NCBI GenBank assembly: GCA_026874595.1
Contig: CM049321.1
Coordinates: 25,285,479-25,349,478 of the forward strand
Direction of reading: 5' to 3'
DNA length: 64,000 nucleotides
DNA from: Sipunculus nudus
Taxonomy: Eukaryota > Annelida > Sipuncula > Golfingiida > Sipunculidae
In this document: piece by piece, positions 38,616-48,599 of the stretch
How positions within the stretch are numbered: the first letter of the stretch is position 1
How the letters are laid out: each line of letters starts with the position of its first letter
Position numbers and translations under genes: made by a program
The notes under the pieces: generated by a model
Databases searched by the model: none
Told to the model about the DNA's origin: nothing
The model's input: the letters and a program-made list of their open reading frames with translations, nothing else

Positions 38616-38670
38616 GGTTCCAGCTGGAACCTGTGACTTCACCAGAAGTCACGTGCTAAGGATTCGCGTG
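38616..38670. promoter_or_regulatory. Conserved distal 5' motif cluster upstream of P450 copy B
   Basis: A perfect 16-bp palindrome, GGTTCCAGCTGGAACC (38616-38631), is followed by an E-box CACGTG (38650-38655) and TTCGCGTG (38663-38670), which contains the GCGTG core known from bHLH-PAS response elements. Copy A keeps CACGTG but has GCGAG for GCGTG and one mismatch in the palindrome. About 1.1 kb upstream of the start codon. A regulatory role is speculation. Confidence 0.18.
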
Positions 38671-38999
38671 CGAGGTTCTTCAGAAAAAATAGTCTTTACC
38701 CGGATAAACTGAACTAAAGATCGCACGCAATAAAAAAATGGTGTCCTGTCTATTCATATGACAAGGGACCCTCTCATGTCTCAGTCCTCTTTACGTGCCT
38801 AGACATATAATAAAGGACCCTTACACGCAGTGATCAAATACTTGATTCAATATCTTCTTTACTATACACAGTTTCAGCTGGATCGTATGAAACGAAGGGT
38901 CGCATAGCGTAGGGACTCTTTAGGATTGAGACGCACTCAGGAACAGGATACCCGATATTTTCCAGAGGGAGGTCGGGTCACAGGGTTACCAAGGCCACA

Positions 39000-39001
<2 letters not shown>

Positions 39002-39062
<61 letters not shown>
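39002..39062. repeat. (TA)n microsatellite, unit 1
   Basis: About 60 bp of TA repeats; absent at the corresponding place in the copy A block. Confidence 0.95.
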
Positions 39063-39064
<2 letters not shown>

Positions 39065-39569
39065 TATAGATATACCGAACATTTAATAAAGCGTAATCGA
39101 ATAAATGCCCACATTTAGAGCAATGGTCTCTTATGAAATAATAGGTAATTCAACTTCCTGTTTGTTCCCACTTCATCGACCTCTTATGTATGACATTAAG
39201 ACTGTGGTCTATGCACGCGAGTTGCTCGTCTGACTAGCTGTCACTCACAACGAGACGTTACAAAATTTGCTCAGTGCACTCCTCTCTGGTCTGGTATCCG
39301 TTTTTTCTAGCAACGGATACATGGCTACGATAAAATAGTCTTAATGTCATAAGATGACGATGGATCGGGAACGCAGAGGGAACATTTGAAGTGGTTGTGA
39401 TTATTTATAATATATTAAATTAGCAGTAAGGTTTATGGCTTCAAACCTGGTAATATATCACCAGCTAAATTATTTTTACATACTCGAATTAGGTGAAACA
39501 GCAGAACGTCATACTGACACATAAATCCCACGGGCAGAGTTCCTAATCATTTCTTTGCAGCTAATAATA

Positions 39570-39845
39570 ACCCATGCATAAACATCAGTTCCTCACTTCT
39601 TGCTGCGCGAAATCAAGGTGTCAAGGCACACAGCTCGCATGCTTAAATCAAGATGTTGTTTGTGTGGAGCATTCTGGCCTTAGCAGTCCTACTGCTGACC
39701 TACTGCTATTAATCATCCATGTATAAACATCAGGTGAAGGCTTTTTGCTGCACCAAATCGTGGTATAAAGGCATACAGCTCGCATTTATGAATCAAGATG
39801 TTGTCGGTGTTGAGCGTTCTGGCCTTAGCAGTACTGCTGCTGACC
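39570..39845 (+). repeat. 145-bp tandem duplication of the P450 5' end, copy B
   Basis: The leader and first 16 or so codons occur twice, ATG at 39653 and ATG at 39798. The shared order is CCATG(C/T)ATAAACATCAG, CACCAAATC or GCGAAATC, ACAGCTCGCAT, AATCAAGATGTTG and the start of the anchor sequence. Copy A has only one version, which looks more like the upstream one. Confidence 0.85.
39653..39712 (+). CDS. Truncated duplicate of P450 exon 1 start (possible upstream ORF), copy B
   Basis: ATG followed by LFVWSILALAVLLLTYCY and a TAA stop at 39710-39712: nineteen codons that repeat the P450 membrane-anchor start and stop where the tandem copy begins. If transcription starts upstream of it, this would be a short upstream reading frame ahead of the main ATG. 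It has no independent function that I can infer. Confidence 0.45.
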   Translation: MLFVWSILALAVLLLTYCY

Positions 39846-40119
39846 ACTTGGTGGTACTTCAGCCGCCCCCGGAATCTCCCTCCGGGGTTACCGATGTTGC
39901 CTATCATCGGTTCCCTTCCCTTCCTCACGGGAGATATTCGTAAACGTCTGACAGGGCTGAAGGACTCGTACGGGGAGGTGTCATCAGTTTACCTCGGAGA
40001 AAGTTTGGTCGTTGTATCGAATGGACTTAACGTGAACACAGAAACATTTGGAAGGCGAGGACATTTGTTTTCTGATCGTCCGAGTTCTTACTTCCGGGAT
40101 ACTGTCGCCGATAAAAAAG
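39798..40119 (+). CDS. P450 copy B, exon 1
   Basis: 107 codons plus one base: anchor MLSVLSVLALAVLLL, linker SRPRN, hinge LPPGLPMLP, and GRRGHLFSDRP (B-helix region). Donor GT at 40120-40121 after AAAAAAG. I prefer this ATG over 39653 because only it continues into the full P450 frame. Confidence 0.87.
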
Positions 40120-40971
40120 GTATTAATTTCCAAATATGTCTGTGTCTGTTTTTTGCACATATAAAAATCTTTACTTTGTGTTAGCTTTGGGAGTATTTTC
40201 ACATCCAATCAGGTTAGACATTCTATATAGTGGCAACACTGTTAAGCAGACTGGACGATATTTCCGGTCGTACAGGAAAATAAATTTATCATTCATTACG
40301 TTTCTCCCTAGGGAGAGACTTATAGGTAATTATGAATTTTAAATTATATCAATAATTTGTTTTTGATTACATAGTTGTTTTGTGGGTGGACTCTATGAGG
40401 CAAACCATCGAATGCATTTTTTTCCCTTTTTGTATTTGTCTTTGGCCAGAGTTTGCTCTAGATCTCAAATATGGATGATTTTCAACGGCTATTTTTTTTA
40501 ACAAAACATTTAATTCTAGATTACAGAGGCAGTGGGTATTTATTTTATTTTGTAAAAATATTTATTTTATGGTTTTACACTAAAAAACTAAAGATAGTAT
40601 AACCACAAAACTTTTTTTACCCAAAATTGATATATAAATAAACACATACACCGATATAAGCCTCGCCTTGATAAAAAAACAATTAAATGTTATTGTATCA
40701 TTCAAATATTACAACGTTAACAGCATTATTATTAATATTCTGTTTTCGGGCCTCTTTTTTACTAAATAATTTTATTTTGTAAAAATATTTATTTCATGGT
40801 TTTACACTTAAAAACTAAAGATAGTACACCACCAAACCTTTTGACCCAATATTGATAGAAATAAACACATACACCGATAAAAGCCTTGCCTTAAATAAAA
40901 ACAATTAAATCTTGTGGTATCATTGAATTACTACAACGCTGATAGCTTGATTATTAAAATTCTGTTTTCAG

Positions 40972-41490
40972 GTCTAGGTTTCACTAATGGGGTAACCTGG
41001 AAAGCCATCAGGCGAATTTCCTTGCAAGCTCTCAGGGATTTCGGCATGGGCAAACCAGTCATGGAAGAGAAAATGATGGATGAAATTAACACATGCGTGA
41101 AGAAACTATCTGAATACAATGATAAATCTGTTGATATGGAAAACCTTATCAGCAATGCGACGGCAGATGTTGCTTGCTCTATCATCCTAGGCAGGACATT
41201 TGCTTCTGGAGACCCTAAATTTGTTAAATATCTTGATCACGTGAGGGGTTTGAATCATGCAGCCAAGGCATCAGGTATTTTAACAGCTTTCCCATGGCTG
41301 AAGTATGTTCCATGGGACCTGTTTGGATTTCAGACAGGAAGATATCATAACCTTGGTCTCCTGTCAATACACAGGGAAATTATAAGAGAACACAAGGAAA
41401 CGAGATCAGCTAATGAACAGCGCGATGTCCTCGATGTGTTTGCTGACCGACTTTCCCAGATAGAGATCGACCCGAACCCTCCGTTTACAG
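40972..41490 (+). CDS. P450 copy B, exon 2
   Basis: Acceptor CTGTTTTCAG ends at 40971; the exon runs from GLGFTNGVTWKAIRR (C-helix WxxxR) to DPNPPFT. The donor ACAG/GTAAAG at 41491 is strong and intact, in contrast to copy A. 519 bp, phase 1 at both ends. Confidence 0.9.
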
Positions 41491-42244
41491 GTAAAGGCTG
41501 TTATATATTGATACGTAAAGATTTTGCTTTGGGGAAATATTGGGATGATCCGGAATTCGAACCCATTCCGACGTCTGGCGTCCAAACCGCTGCGCTAGAT
41601 CAGCAAGCTCTACTAGCTTTTATGTGCACCCCTATATATATATATATTGTTTAAAAAGAAAGGCTACAACATCTCAATAGTCCCTTACGCTCTGAGGGTT
41701 GGGTACGAAGCTAATCGTTCATGAAATGCCGGTAGAAAGTTTTTTTCTCGACAACATAGAATTGCTCTTGTTACCCACTGAACACTCAGCCATCAGTTTT
41801 TCCTAACAATGATGACTATAAAACTTAATATTTATATATATGTAAATTTATGCCTTTTTATCTTTGTCACGGAACTCCCCCTGGCCATGCTTCTGAAATC
41901 CATTTCTCAAAATGCATCGTCTTTTTTCGGGAATCATGCTGGTGACCCACCCTCCGAAGGGTCATATTGTTTTGTTAAGGTCCGCTGCCCCGTCTACCAG
42001 AAATCACGCAGTGCATCCAGCATCACATGTTGTACATGAAATGAAATTAAACTAGTCTTCATGCAAAAATAATTGACGTGTTATAAGTTAGTGTAATAAA
42101 TGAAATGTCAATCAAAGCAGAGAGCAAAACTTTTAAACAAGCTTGCTGGAAGGGTTTTTGGTGATTATGATGGAAAGTTATATCATAACTAACTGGAATT
42201 TATCGTCATTTGATTGAGTTTTTTTTATTTTTTTTTAATCGTAG

Positions 42245-42456
42245 AGACAGACCTTGTGCAAGCGTCTGTGGAACTGGCTAGTGCTGGATTAGAATCAACA
42301 GCGAACACTCTTCGTTGGTGTGTCCTGTTCCTGGCGGAACACCCAGAAATCCAGAGAGAACTACAGATGGAAGTTGACGAAGTCCTATGTACAGAAGGAT
42401 CTCCAAGATACTGCATGCGACATAAACTGCCTAAAGTTGAGGCTTTCATACACGAG
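42245..42456 (+). CDS. P450 copy B, exon 3
   Basis: 212 bp between ATCGTAG and GTATGT. Encodes ETDLVQASVELASAGLESTANTLRW (I-helix) to KLPKVEAFIHE. It has four codons more than copy A after CTEG, and SPRYCM follows there. Serine replaces the first threonine of the usual AGx(D/E)TT motif. Confidence 0.9.
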
Positions 42457-43195
42457 GTATGTCTTTACAGGCAGAATAACCACATCAAGAAAATGATCGG
42501 CATGGAATATGTTAAAATTTTGACAATCATAATAACGATTTATTAATTTAAAGCGTCTATCCCCAAATTGTGCTCTATATCATCATTCAAAATACAATGA
42601 GATTATTGTTAAACAAAGTAAGTTAAACAGTTTAAGTTGAAGAGATAGTATTTCTTTTTTAAATAATTTTACAAAAAGTAGCTTTAGTCATTAGAAAAAA
42701 TACTCAGTTCATCACGGTGTATGTTATTTCTTGAACAAGAAAGTCTTATGATTCTACATTAAAGTGACTAGATTTTCAGTGCTTCTGAGTTCGACGCTGA
42801 AGGCCATGTAAGCAATTAATGATGACTTTGTTTTGGCACATGATGGAATTCCTGATTTCCAGATCTCAGGTTACGATTTGGCACATATGACTGGATCAGG
42901 TCTAAATTAATAATGTCTGTTCATTATGTAAAATACTACGGCGTAACCATCCCTGATAAACCGTAATATTTATAATTGCAGAAACATAACATTCAACGAG
43001 ATTTTTTTAGGGTTGAATACATTACCAGTTGACTTTAAATTTGGCGGCTCGTCTGCACTATTTTTATTTAACAAGTTTTCCATTTTAAAATAATCATTGA
43101 TCATGGCATAACATTATAATAACATAATCATATTGTTTAACATGCAAAAATAATATAAAAAGGCAAATTTTATTATTTTTTTTGTTTTCTTGACA

Positions 43196-44240
43196 GTAAT
43201 GCTAGCGAAATAGAGGAACATGTCGTTAGTAATTGCATTAACATACAGCAATACTACAGAACTAATCGGAAATGTCGTCGGTAACTACATAAACGTTAAG
43301 AAATACTACATGATTATAGGGAAATGACGTAGTTATTACATAAACATGCACAAATAATCGAGAGGACTAGAGGAACATAACATAGTAATAACATAAATAT
43401 ACAGAAATTCTGTAGAGGATTTTAAAGAAATGTTGTTAGTTACATAATCATACAGAAATAATAGAGAACTAGAGGGACATGTCATTAGCAATTACATACA
43501 CATGCATAAATACTAAAGGATCAGAGGGATATGTAATTAGTAATTACATAAACATATGGGAATACTAAAAGACTAGAGGGACTTGTCGATATCAATTACA
43601 TAAACAAAGAGAAATACTAGAGGACAAGAGGGACATGTCGTTAGTTATTAGATAAACATAGAGAAATACTAGAGGACAAAGGGACATGTCATTAGTAAGT
43701 AATTACATACACATACATCAATATTAAAGGATCAGAGGGACATGTCATTAATAATTACATAAACATATAGGAATACTAAAGGAATAGAGAGACTTGTCGA
43801 TATCAATTACATAAATAGAGAAATGCTAAGGACAAGAGGAACATGTCGTTATTTATTACATAAACATAGAGAAATACTAGAGGACAAGACGGACTTGTCA
43901 TTAGTTATAACATAAACATAGAGAAATACTAGAGGACAAAAGGGACATGTCATTAGCATTTCATAAACATAATAAATACAAGAGGACTAGAAGGACATGT
44001 CATTAGTAATTACATAAACATATAGGAATACTAAAGGACTAAAGGGACTTGTCGATATCAATTACATAAACAAAGAGAAATACTAGTGGACAAGTGAGAC
44101 ATGTCGTTAGTTATTACATAAACAGAGAAATACTAGAGGACAAGAGGGACATGTCGTAAGTCATTACATAAACAGAGAGAAATACTAGAGGACACGAGGG
44201 ACTTGTCATTAGTTATTACATAAACATAGAGAAATACATA
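43196..44240. repeat. ~52-bp minisatellite in P450 intron 3, copy B
   Basis: About twenty degenerate units of the GGACATGTCGTTAGTTATTA, CATAAACATAGAGAAATACT and AGAGGACAAGA type. It has expanded relative to the homologous array in copy A (28795-29480). Confidence 0.9.
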
Positions 44241-44822
44241 CAGTTTACAAACGTAAATACTGCGAACGGTATTGTCTCCACGAGTGTTTAAATTTCCCAA
44301 TATTTTTGGAAGAACCATCATCGCGAACATTAAACCATCTTCAATAAAACACCCTAACGAGAAAGGTGTATCTAATTTGTACTGTAGGTTTAATGCCTAT
44401 TTAAATGTTTTTTTATATGTTTGAAGGGCAGGGAGGCAAAACATTCATATTATTTATATGACCAGAACTTTCATATTATCCATGAGTCAAATATTCATAT
44501 TATGAATACTGAATATATGAGGTCCTCTACATTTTCTGTCTATATTAAGAATTTCTTCATTGAAAAAGATTTTCACAGCGATCATTTCAAATTGTTAAAC
44601 CTTTCGCGAAGATATTTAATATATCATGTATACTATTTGTTCTATGTACTTCAATACGTGGTGAATCATGAAATTCTCACCCTTGCGAAACACTAATTGA
44701 AAAAGGAGGAAATCTCGAAATTTTAGCCACGCGAAAATGAAGCAAACCACAGTAATCCCGGAAAAAAGAAAGTACCTTTTTGCTTTTTTTTTTAAGTAAA
44801 AAAATATTTCTTTTCTATTAAG

Positions 44823-45056
44823 TGCTTTCGCCTCGGAGATGTTTTCCCGTTCACCATACCTCATGCACCAGCAGAAGACACGACGATCAACGGATTCACC
44901 ATCCCCAAGGGCACTGTGATTATGGCCAACCTTCACGGAGTGCATTATGACCCAACGATCTGGGGAGACCCCGACAGGTTCCGACCGTGCGCTTCCTAAC
45001 GGACGATGGGAAAATCAACACAGCGTTGTCGTCATGCATTGCTCCATTTTCAGTTG
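44823..45056 (+). CDS. P450 copy B, exon 4 (1-bp deletion)
   Basis: Acceptor CTATTAAG ends at 44822, donor GTATAT at 45057. The frame reads CFRLGDVFPF to DPDRFRP and then leaves frame because one base is missing near 44987; TAA at 44997-44999. Length is 234 bp against 235 in copy A. The sequence after the lesion still aligns with copy A in the original frame up to APFSV. Confidence 0.87.
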
Positions 45057-45151
45057 GTATATACTGTTTTTGCTCTCATTCCTTACTATGATTATATATT
45101 AGTATATGAGTTTATCCTTGTTGATGCGACGACGTCCTGTGTCGACATTGT

Positions 45152-45617
45152 TCTTATTATGATCTCCACTTATGCTCGGGTGAAGATATTCGTGTTTGGC
45201 ATTTTCTTCTTCTTATAATGATTATTATTATCTATATTATTCCCAGCTATCCATAGGTGAAGATATTTGTTTTTTTTTTGGCATTTTATCTCCATGTATC
45301 CATAATTGGAGATATGAGTTTTAGCATTATTATCTCTTCCTTTTCCTAGATGAAGATATTTGTTTTATGTATTATTATCTCTCAATTTTCATAGGTGAAG
45401 ATATTAGCTTTTAGCATTGTTATCTCCCCCTATTCATAGGAGAAAATATTAGCTTTTAGCATCGTTATCTCCATTCACAGGTAAGATATTTGTTTTTCGT
45501 ATTATTATCTCTACCTTTTCATAGATAAAGATGTTTGTTCTTTGTCATTATTATCTTCACAAATTCCTAGGTGAAGATATTTGTTTTTGGCACTATTATC
45601 TCTACCTATTCATAGGC
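45152..45617. repeat. ~46-bp minisatellite in P450 intron 4, copy B
   Basis: Degenerate units of the TATTATCTCTACCTATTCAT, AGGTGAAGATATTTGTTTTT, GGCAT type; more units than in copy A. Confidence 0.85.
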
Positions 45618-46463
45618 AATTTTTTGCATTCTTGTTCTTCTTTTCTTATTATTCTGCAATAATAAGAATTCTTATTCTTATTTCATCCGATTTCAATGAT
45701 ACTTATCCTCTACTATGGGCTTATTACTTTGACCGATTTTAAGTGTACTTGACCATTTTTTTAAGGTCACAGAATGTGATTTTTTAAAAATTTCTAATGT
45801 CGATTTTCTTCTTCTTCATAAGGAGTACATCAGAATGAAAAAAATGCCATCACCAAATCTGATTTCCAACAATTGTATGGTAATATTTTGGAATTCATTC
45901 ATGTAGAACCATATAATATAGGTATCTCAGCGCTTCAGTTAGGCTATGTTCCAATATTAATATTTGAGCTGATATTTGGAAACCTTAATTTAAGCGGCGT
46001 GTGTCATTTACAATGGTGGAGTGCAGTGGCAAGGTTGATTGCAATATCTTTAATAGCTTTAGAATAACATCCAATTACGGAGACGTGACGTCACCAATTC
46101 CGAATTATCCGCCAACAGGAGGACACTCAATTCTCGTCTGCAGTACTTGAGTTCTAATTAACAGGTTACAAAATACAAGTAATTAGGTCAAAAGAGCAAA
46201 GGTAAAGGTCACAGTAGAGGTCTTAATGCCAAATTGTAGATGGCCATTTCATACTAACTACTTAAGACCTAAAGTATAAACAATGACTGTCAGTTAACAA
46301 ATATACTTCGCTTATTTTTACAATCAGATTTTAATAGGCATCAACCCGTCTGCGAAACGTCACTTCCGGTTAATTCCGGTCCGGACTGGTCGACACATAT
46401 CTCCTCCGAAGCTGCTGGACCCAGAACTTTATATCTCTAGTTTGGTCATTATGTCTTTATTAC

Positions 46464-46699
46464 TTTTTTTTATACAACCGCCATATGATGGAAGTATAAT
46501 GGTATACCCACCGTCCGTCCGTCCGTCCGTCTGTTAACATTTTTAGTGTCGCCGCGATCACGTACTGCAGTTTGATGAAATGTTCAGGATAGCTTGGAAT
46601 GACACCAGGATGACCATCTGGATTCATCATTTGTTTAAGGAAAATGCTGCATTCCTGATATTGCCTTATGGGGATAATGATCTGCGTGGGCGGAATCCT
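46464..46699. repeat. Mollusc-type dispersed repeat in intron 4 of copy B
   Basis: Same element as 31588-31800, with TTTTTTATACAACCGCCATA and the GTCCGTCCGTCCGTCC run. It now flanks the 710-bp insertion on the left. Confidence 0.5.
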
Positions 46700-46708
46700 A
46701 CGCTCTTC

Positions 46709-47418
46709 TTGTCTCGGCCCAGGACGTGTGATTCCGATCCGCTCTGCTCCTCTCCATCAACAACGTCTTGGGAACGACCCTTAGGAAAACGCCTTGTAAT
46801 GTTCCAAATAGGAGACCCCTTTGGAATCGTATAATTGATATTTCAAGCGGTGTCAACATAAAATAATTACCTTTTTGTTGTCTTTGGATGTTTTATAAAA
46901 CATCCCCAAAGTATTGGCACCAAAATATTGCTCAACAGCCCTACTTATCCATAATTTGCCAAGAGCTGATGTGTTTACATAGAGAACAAGCCGCCATGAT
47001 TACATTAAGTGACCCACAGTCCTTTACAACGGGATTTAGACTGAGAACCCGCTCTGATCTTATCGTTGTTTGAACTGAAAAAGACGGGCGATAATAGATG
47101 TCGGTGGCGGGTACCAGTCGATCAACGTCCGCTCATTACAAATTCCTGTATATTGTTATGTTTAAATCGCCGGGGGCTTACAAGGATCGTTAGGGATTAT
47201 ATTTCATTAATATATTAAGGTAAGAACGGGGTAAAGTTGCCAGAAAGACCCATTTACTACCAAAGACACTTACGGATTCATTTTGGTGTGTATATTTAGT
47301 AGTTTTAAGAGTTTTTTTGGTGCCTTCTACCAGTGTTTACCATTTCACCATTACAAGGCCTAACTGTACAGGCCATTCCCACAACTGTGATCGTATCACA
47401 GTTGTGGATCCGCAACAA
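46709..47418. mobile_element. 710-bp insertion with 9-bp target duplication in intron 4 of copy B
   Basis: ACGCTCTTC occurs at 46700-46708 and again at 47419-47427. Copy A has a single ACGCTCTTC at the aligned position (~31826), i.e. the empty site. The element begins TTGTCTCGGCCC and ends GGATCCGCAACAA; the ends are imperfect inverted repeats. Inside are the palindrome GGATGTTTTATAAAACATCC (~46886-46905) and a hairpin with 13-bp arms CCACAACTGTGAT / ATCACAGTTGTGG near the right end (~47379-47407). No transposase frame. An 8-9 bp duplication fits hAT, Mutator-like or Merlin superfamilies; I cannot choose. Confidence 0.75.
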
Positions 47419-47477
47419 ACGCTCTTCCAGTTCAAATTACTAGTTTACATCAAATACATGTAGTAACTGTGTTTCAG

Positions 47478-47668
47478 GAAAGCGGTCCTGTCCCGGGGAA
47501 GCTCTGGCGAGGATGGAGCTGTTTCTCTTCACGTGCCGGCTACTACAAAGGTTCACGTTTTCCCCACCAGATGGCGTTGATCTTGATAAGGTCGACGGAA
47601 TCTTGGCATTATCCTATATGCCCAGTCCGCATAAGATAATGATCCGTCTGAGAGAAAATGAACGATAA
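47478..47668 (+). CDS. P450 copy B, exon 5 (heme-binding exon)
   Basis: Acceptor GTGTTTCAG ends at 47477. Encodes GKRSCPGEALARMELFLF through MPSPHKIMIRLRENER and TAA at 47666-47668, collinear with copy A exon 5. Intact, but downstream of the exon 4 frameshift. Confidence 0.9.
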
Positions 47669-48128
47669 ATCATAATTAATCTTTAAAAAATCGAACATTA
47701 TATGGGAATGCAGGTGTTGCGCTGATAACCACGTTTGGTTCGTCAAAATAGACTTATTTTTACTTTAACCGGACATATACAGTATTTTTTACATTGTAAA
47801 TGTTTTGGCTCAGATAACCACCACCATTTTTAAAGAGACTAGCTTTACCAAGAATAATTGAAACAATGAAATAATATTTGAAATCATGTTTTATTGCAAC
47901 ATCTCTGTAAAGATACCTACATATTCAATAAAAATGATTATTAACATGGAAATTTACTGACACGTGACTTATGTGTTATGACCTCTTCATTCCCCTCCTC
48001 CACCCACTCTCTTTCTCTCTCTCTCTCTCAAATACTTATAAACGAGAAAGAAGTTGCATTGGAACGTTACATATTTGTAATATGTAGATGTATTTGAAAG
48101 GATTTTTTTATCTCTAATCACATAAGAC

Positions 48129-48130
<2 letters not shown>
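47669..48130. other. 3' flank of P450 copy B
   Basis: Aligned with the copy A 3' flank to ~47940, then a CT-rich run (~48007-48029) and unassigned sequence. No clear polyadenylation signal can be singled out. Confidence 0.45.
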
Positions 48131-48133
<3 letters not shown>

Positions 48134-48187
<54 letters not shown>

Positions 48188-48190
48188 AAA
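48134..48190. repeat. (TA)n/(TG)n compound microsatellite
   Basis: TA dinucleotides followed directly by TG dinucleotides, ending before the ribozyme-like tandem repeat. Confidence 0.93.
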
Positions 48191-48220
48191 AATAATCTTG
48201 GAAATAATCAGTCTTATCGT

Positions 48221-48271
48221 GGTCACACAGGGGTCTAATGAGCCGATAAGGCGAAACCGTCGGTAGTGACC
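48221..48271 (+). ncRNA. Hammerhead-ribozyme-like motif, unit 1
   Basis: In order: CTAATGA (48235-48241; consensus CTGATGA), stem II GCC-GATAA-GGC (48242-48252), GAA plus the first A of stem III (48253-48256), a very short stem III ACCG-T-CGGT (48256-48264), and the UA cleavage-site pair at 48264-48265. This is the type I hammerhead order. The flanks can pair as GGTCAC/GTGACC (48221-48226 with 48266-48271) or GGGTC/GACCC, so stem I is ambiguous. The A at the usually essential G5 position suggests reduced or lost activity. Confidence 0.4.
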
Positions 48272-48282
48272 CAATGTTTCAC

Positions 48283-48342
<60 letters not shown>
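48283..48342. repeat. (TA)n microsatellite in ribozyme-like unit 1
   Basis: TA run with one TTTA interruption, placed directly after TTTCACA of the unit. Confidence 0.93.
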
Positions 48343-48344
<2 letters not shown>

Positions 48345-48399
48345 ATGTTCTATGTGTATGTAATTGTAAATAAAACTGGTCCTTGTACAATCTTATTGT

Positions 48400-48450
48400 G
48401 GTCACACAGGGGTCTAATGAGCCGATAAGGCGAAACCGTCGGTAGTGACC
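48400..48450 (+). ncRNA. Hammerhead-ribozyme-like motif, unit 2
   Basis: Identical over the whole folded core to the motif 179 bp upstream: CTAATGA at 48414-48420, stem II, GAAA, short stem III, UA and GTGACC ending at 48450. The two cores share the same G5-to-A deviation, so it was present before the tandem duplication. Confidence 0.4.
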
Positions 48451-48458
48451 CAATGTTT

Positions 48459-48461
<3 letters not shown>

Positions 48462-48552
<91 letters not shown>
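48462..48552. repeat. (TA)n microsatellite in ribozyme-like unit 2
   Basis: Longer TA run with an AAATTT interruption, at the same place in the unit as 48283-48342. Confidence 0.93.
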
Positions 48553-48553
<1 letters not shown>

Positions 48554-48599
48554 ATGTTCTATGTGTATGTAATTGTAAATAAAACTGGTCCTTGTACAA

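Larger units (their letters stand above)
39798..47668 (+). pseudogene. Cytochrome P450, CYP2-type, copy B (frameshifted)
   Basis: Exons at 39798-40119, 40972-41490, 42245-42456, 44823-45056 and 47478-47668 have canonical GT/AG borders and matching phases. They code for about 492 residues of a CYP2-type microsomal monooxygenase once the exon 4 lesion is discounted: anchor, NLPPGLP hinge, W117xxxR121, I-helix 294-AGLEST-299, E351xxR354, FRP region, heme loop with Cys 434. Compared with exon 4 of copy A, one base is missing in CCG-TGCGC near 44987; TAA at 44997-44999 follows at once and removes the heme-binding end. The canonical I-helix threonine is serine. Copy C has the same deletion, so it predates the 17.4-kb duplication. 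Function of the ancestor's substrate is unknown. Confidence 0.85.
37145..47940 (+). repeat. Older segmental duplication, copy B block
   Basis: Diverged counterpart of 22926-32400, starting at TTTGCTCCTAAAT and ending after the P450 3' flank. It is longer than the A block because of an extra 145-bp 5'-end duplication, a (TA)n tract, longer minisatellites and a 710-bp insertion in intron 4. Confidence 0.85.
48212..48599 (+). repeat. Two-unit tandem repeat carrying hammerhead-like motifs (candidate retrozyme or Penelope-like relic)
   Basis: Unit 1 (48212-48390, 179 bp) and unit 2 (48391-48599, 209 bp) are nearly identical outside their internal TA microsatellites, which account for the length difference. 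Each has a 5' part with a folded motif, then TGTTTCACA, a TA tract, and TTGATGTTCTATGTGTATGT leading to CTGGTCCTTGTACAA. Short tandem monomers with a ribozyme are the organisation known for animal retrozymes and the terminal repeats of Penelope-like elements; assignment here is inference. Confidence 0.6.

Noticed and set aside
46580-47073. Frames of 61-84 codons across the 710-bp insertion boundary
   Set aside because: The first crosses from flanking repeat into the inserted element; neither has a recognisable domain.
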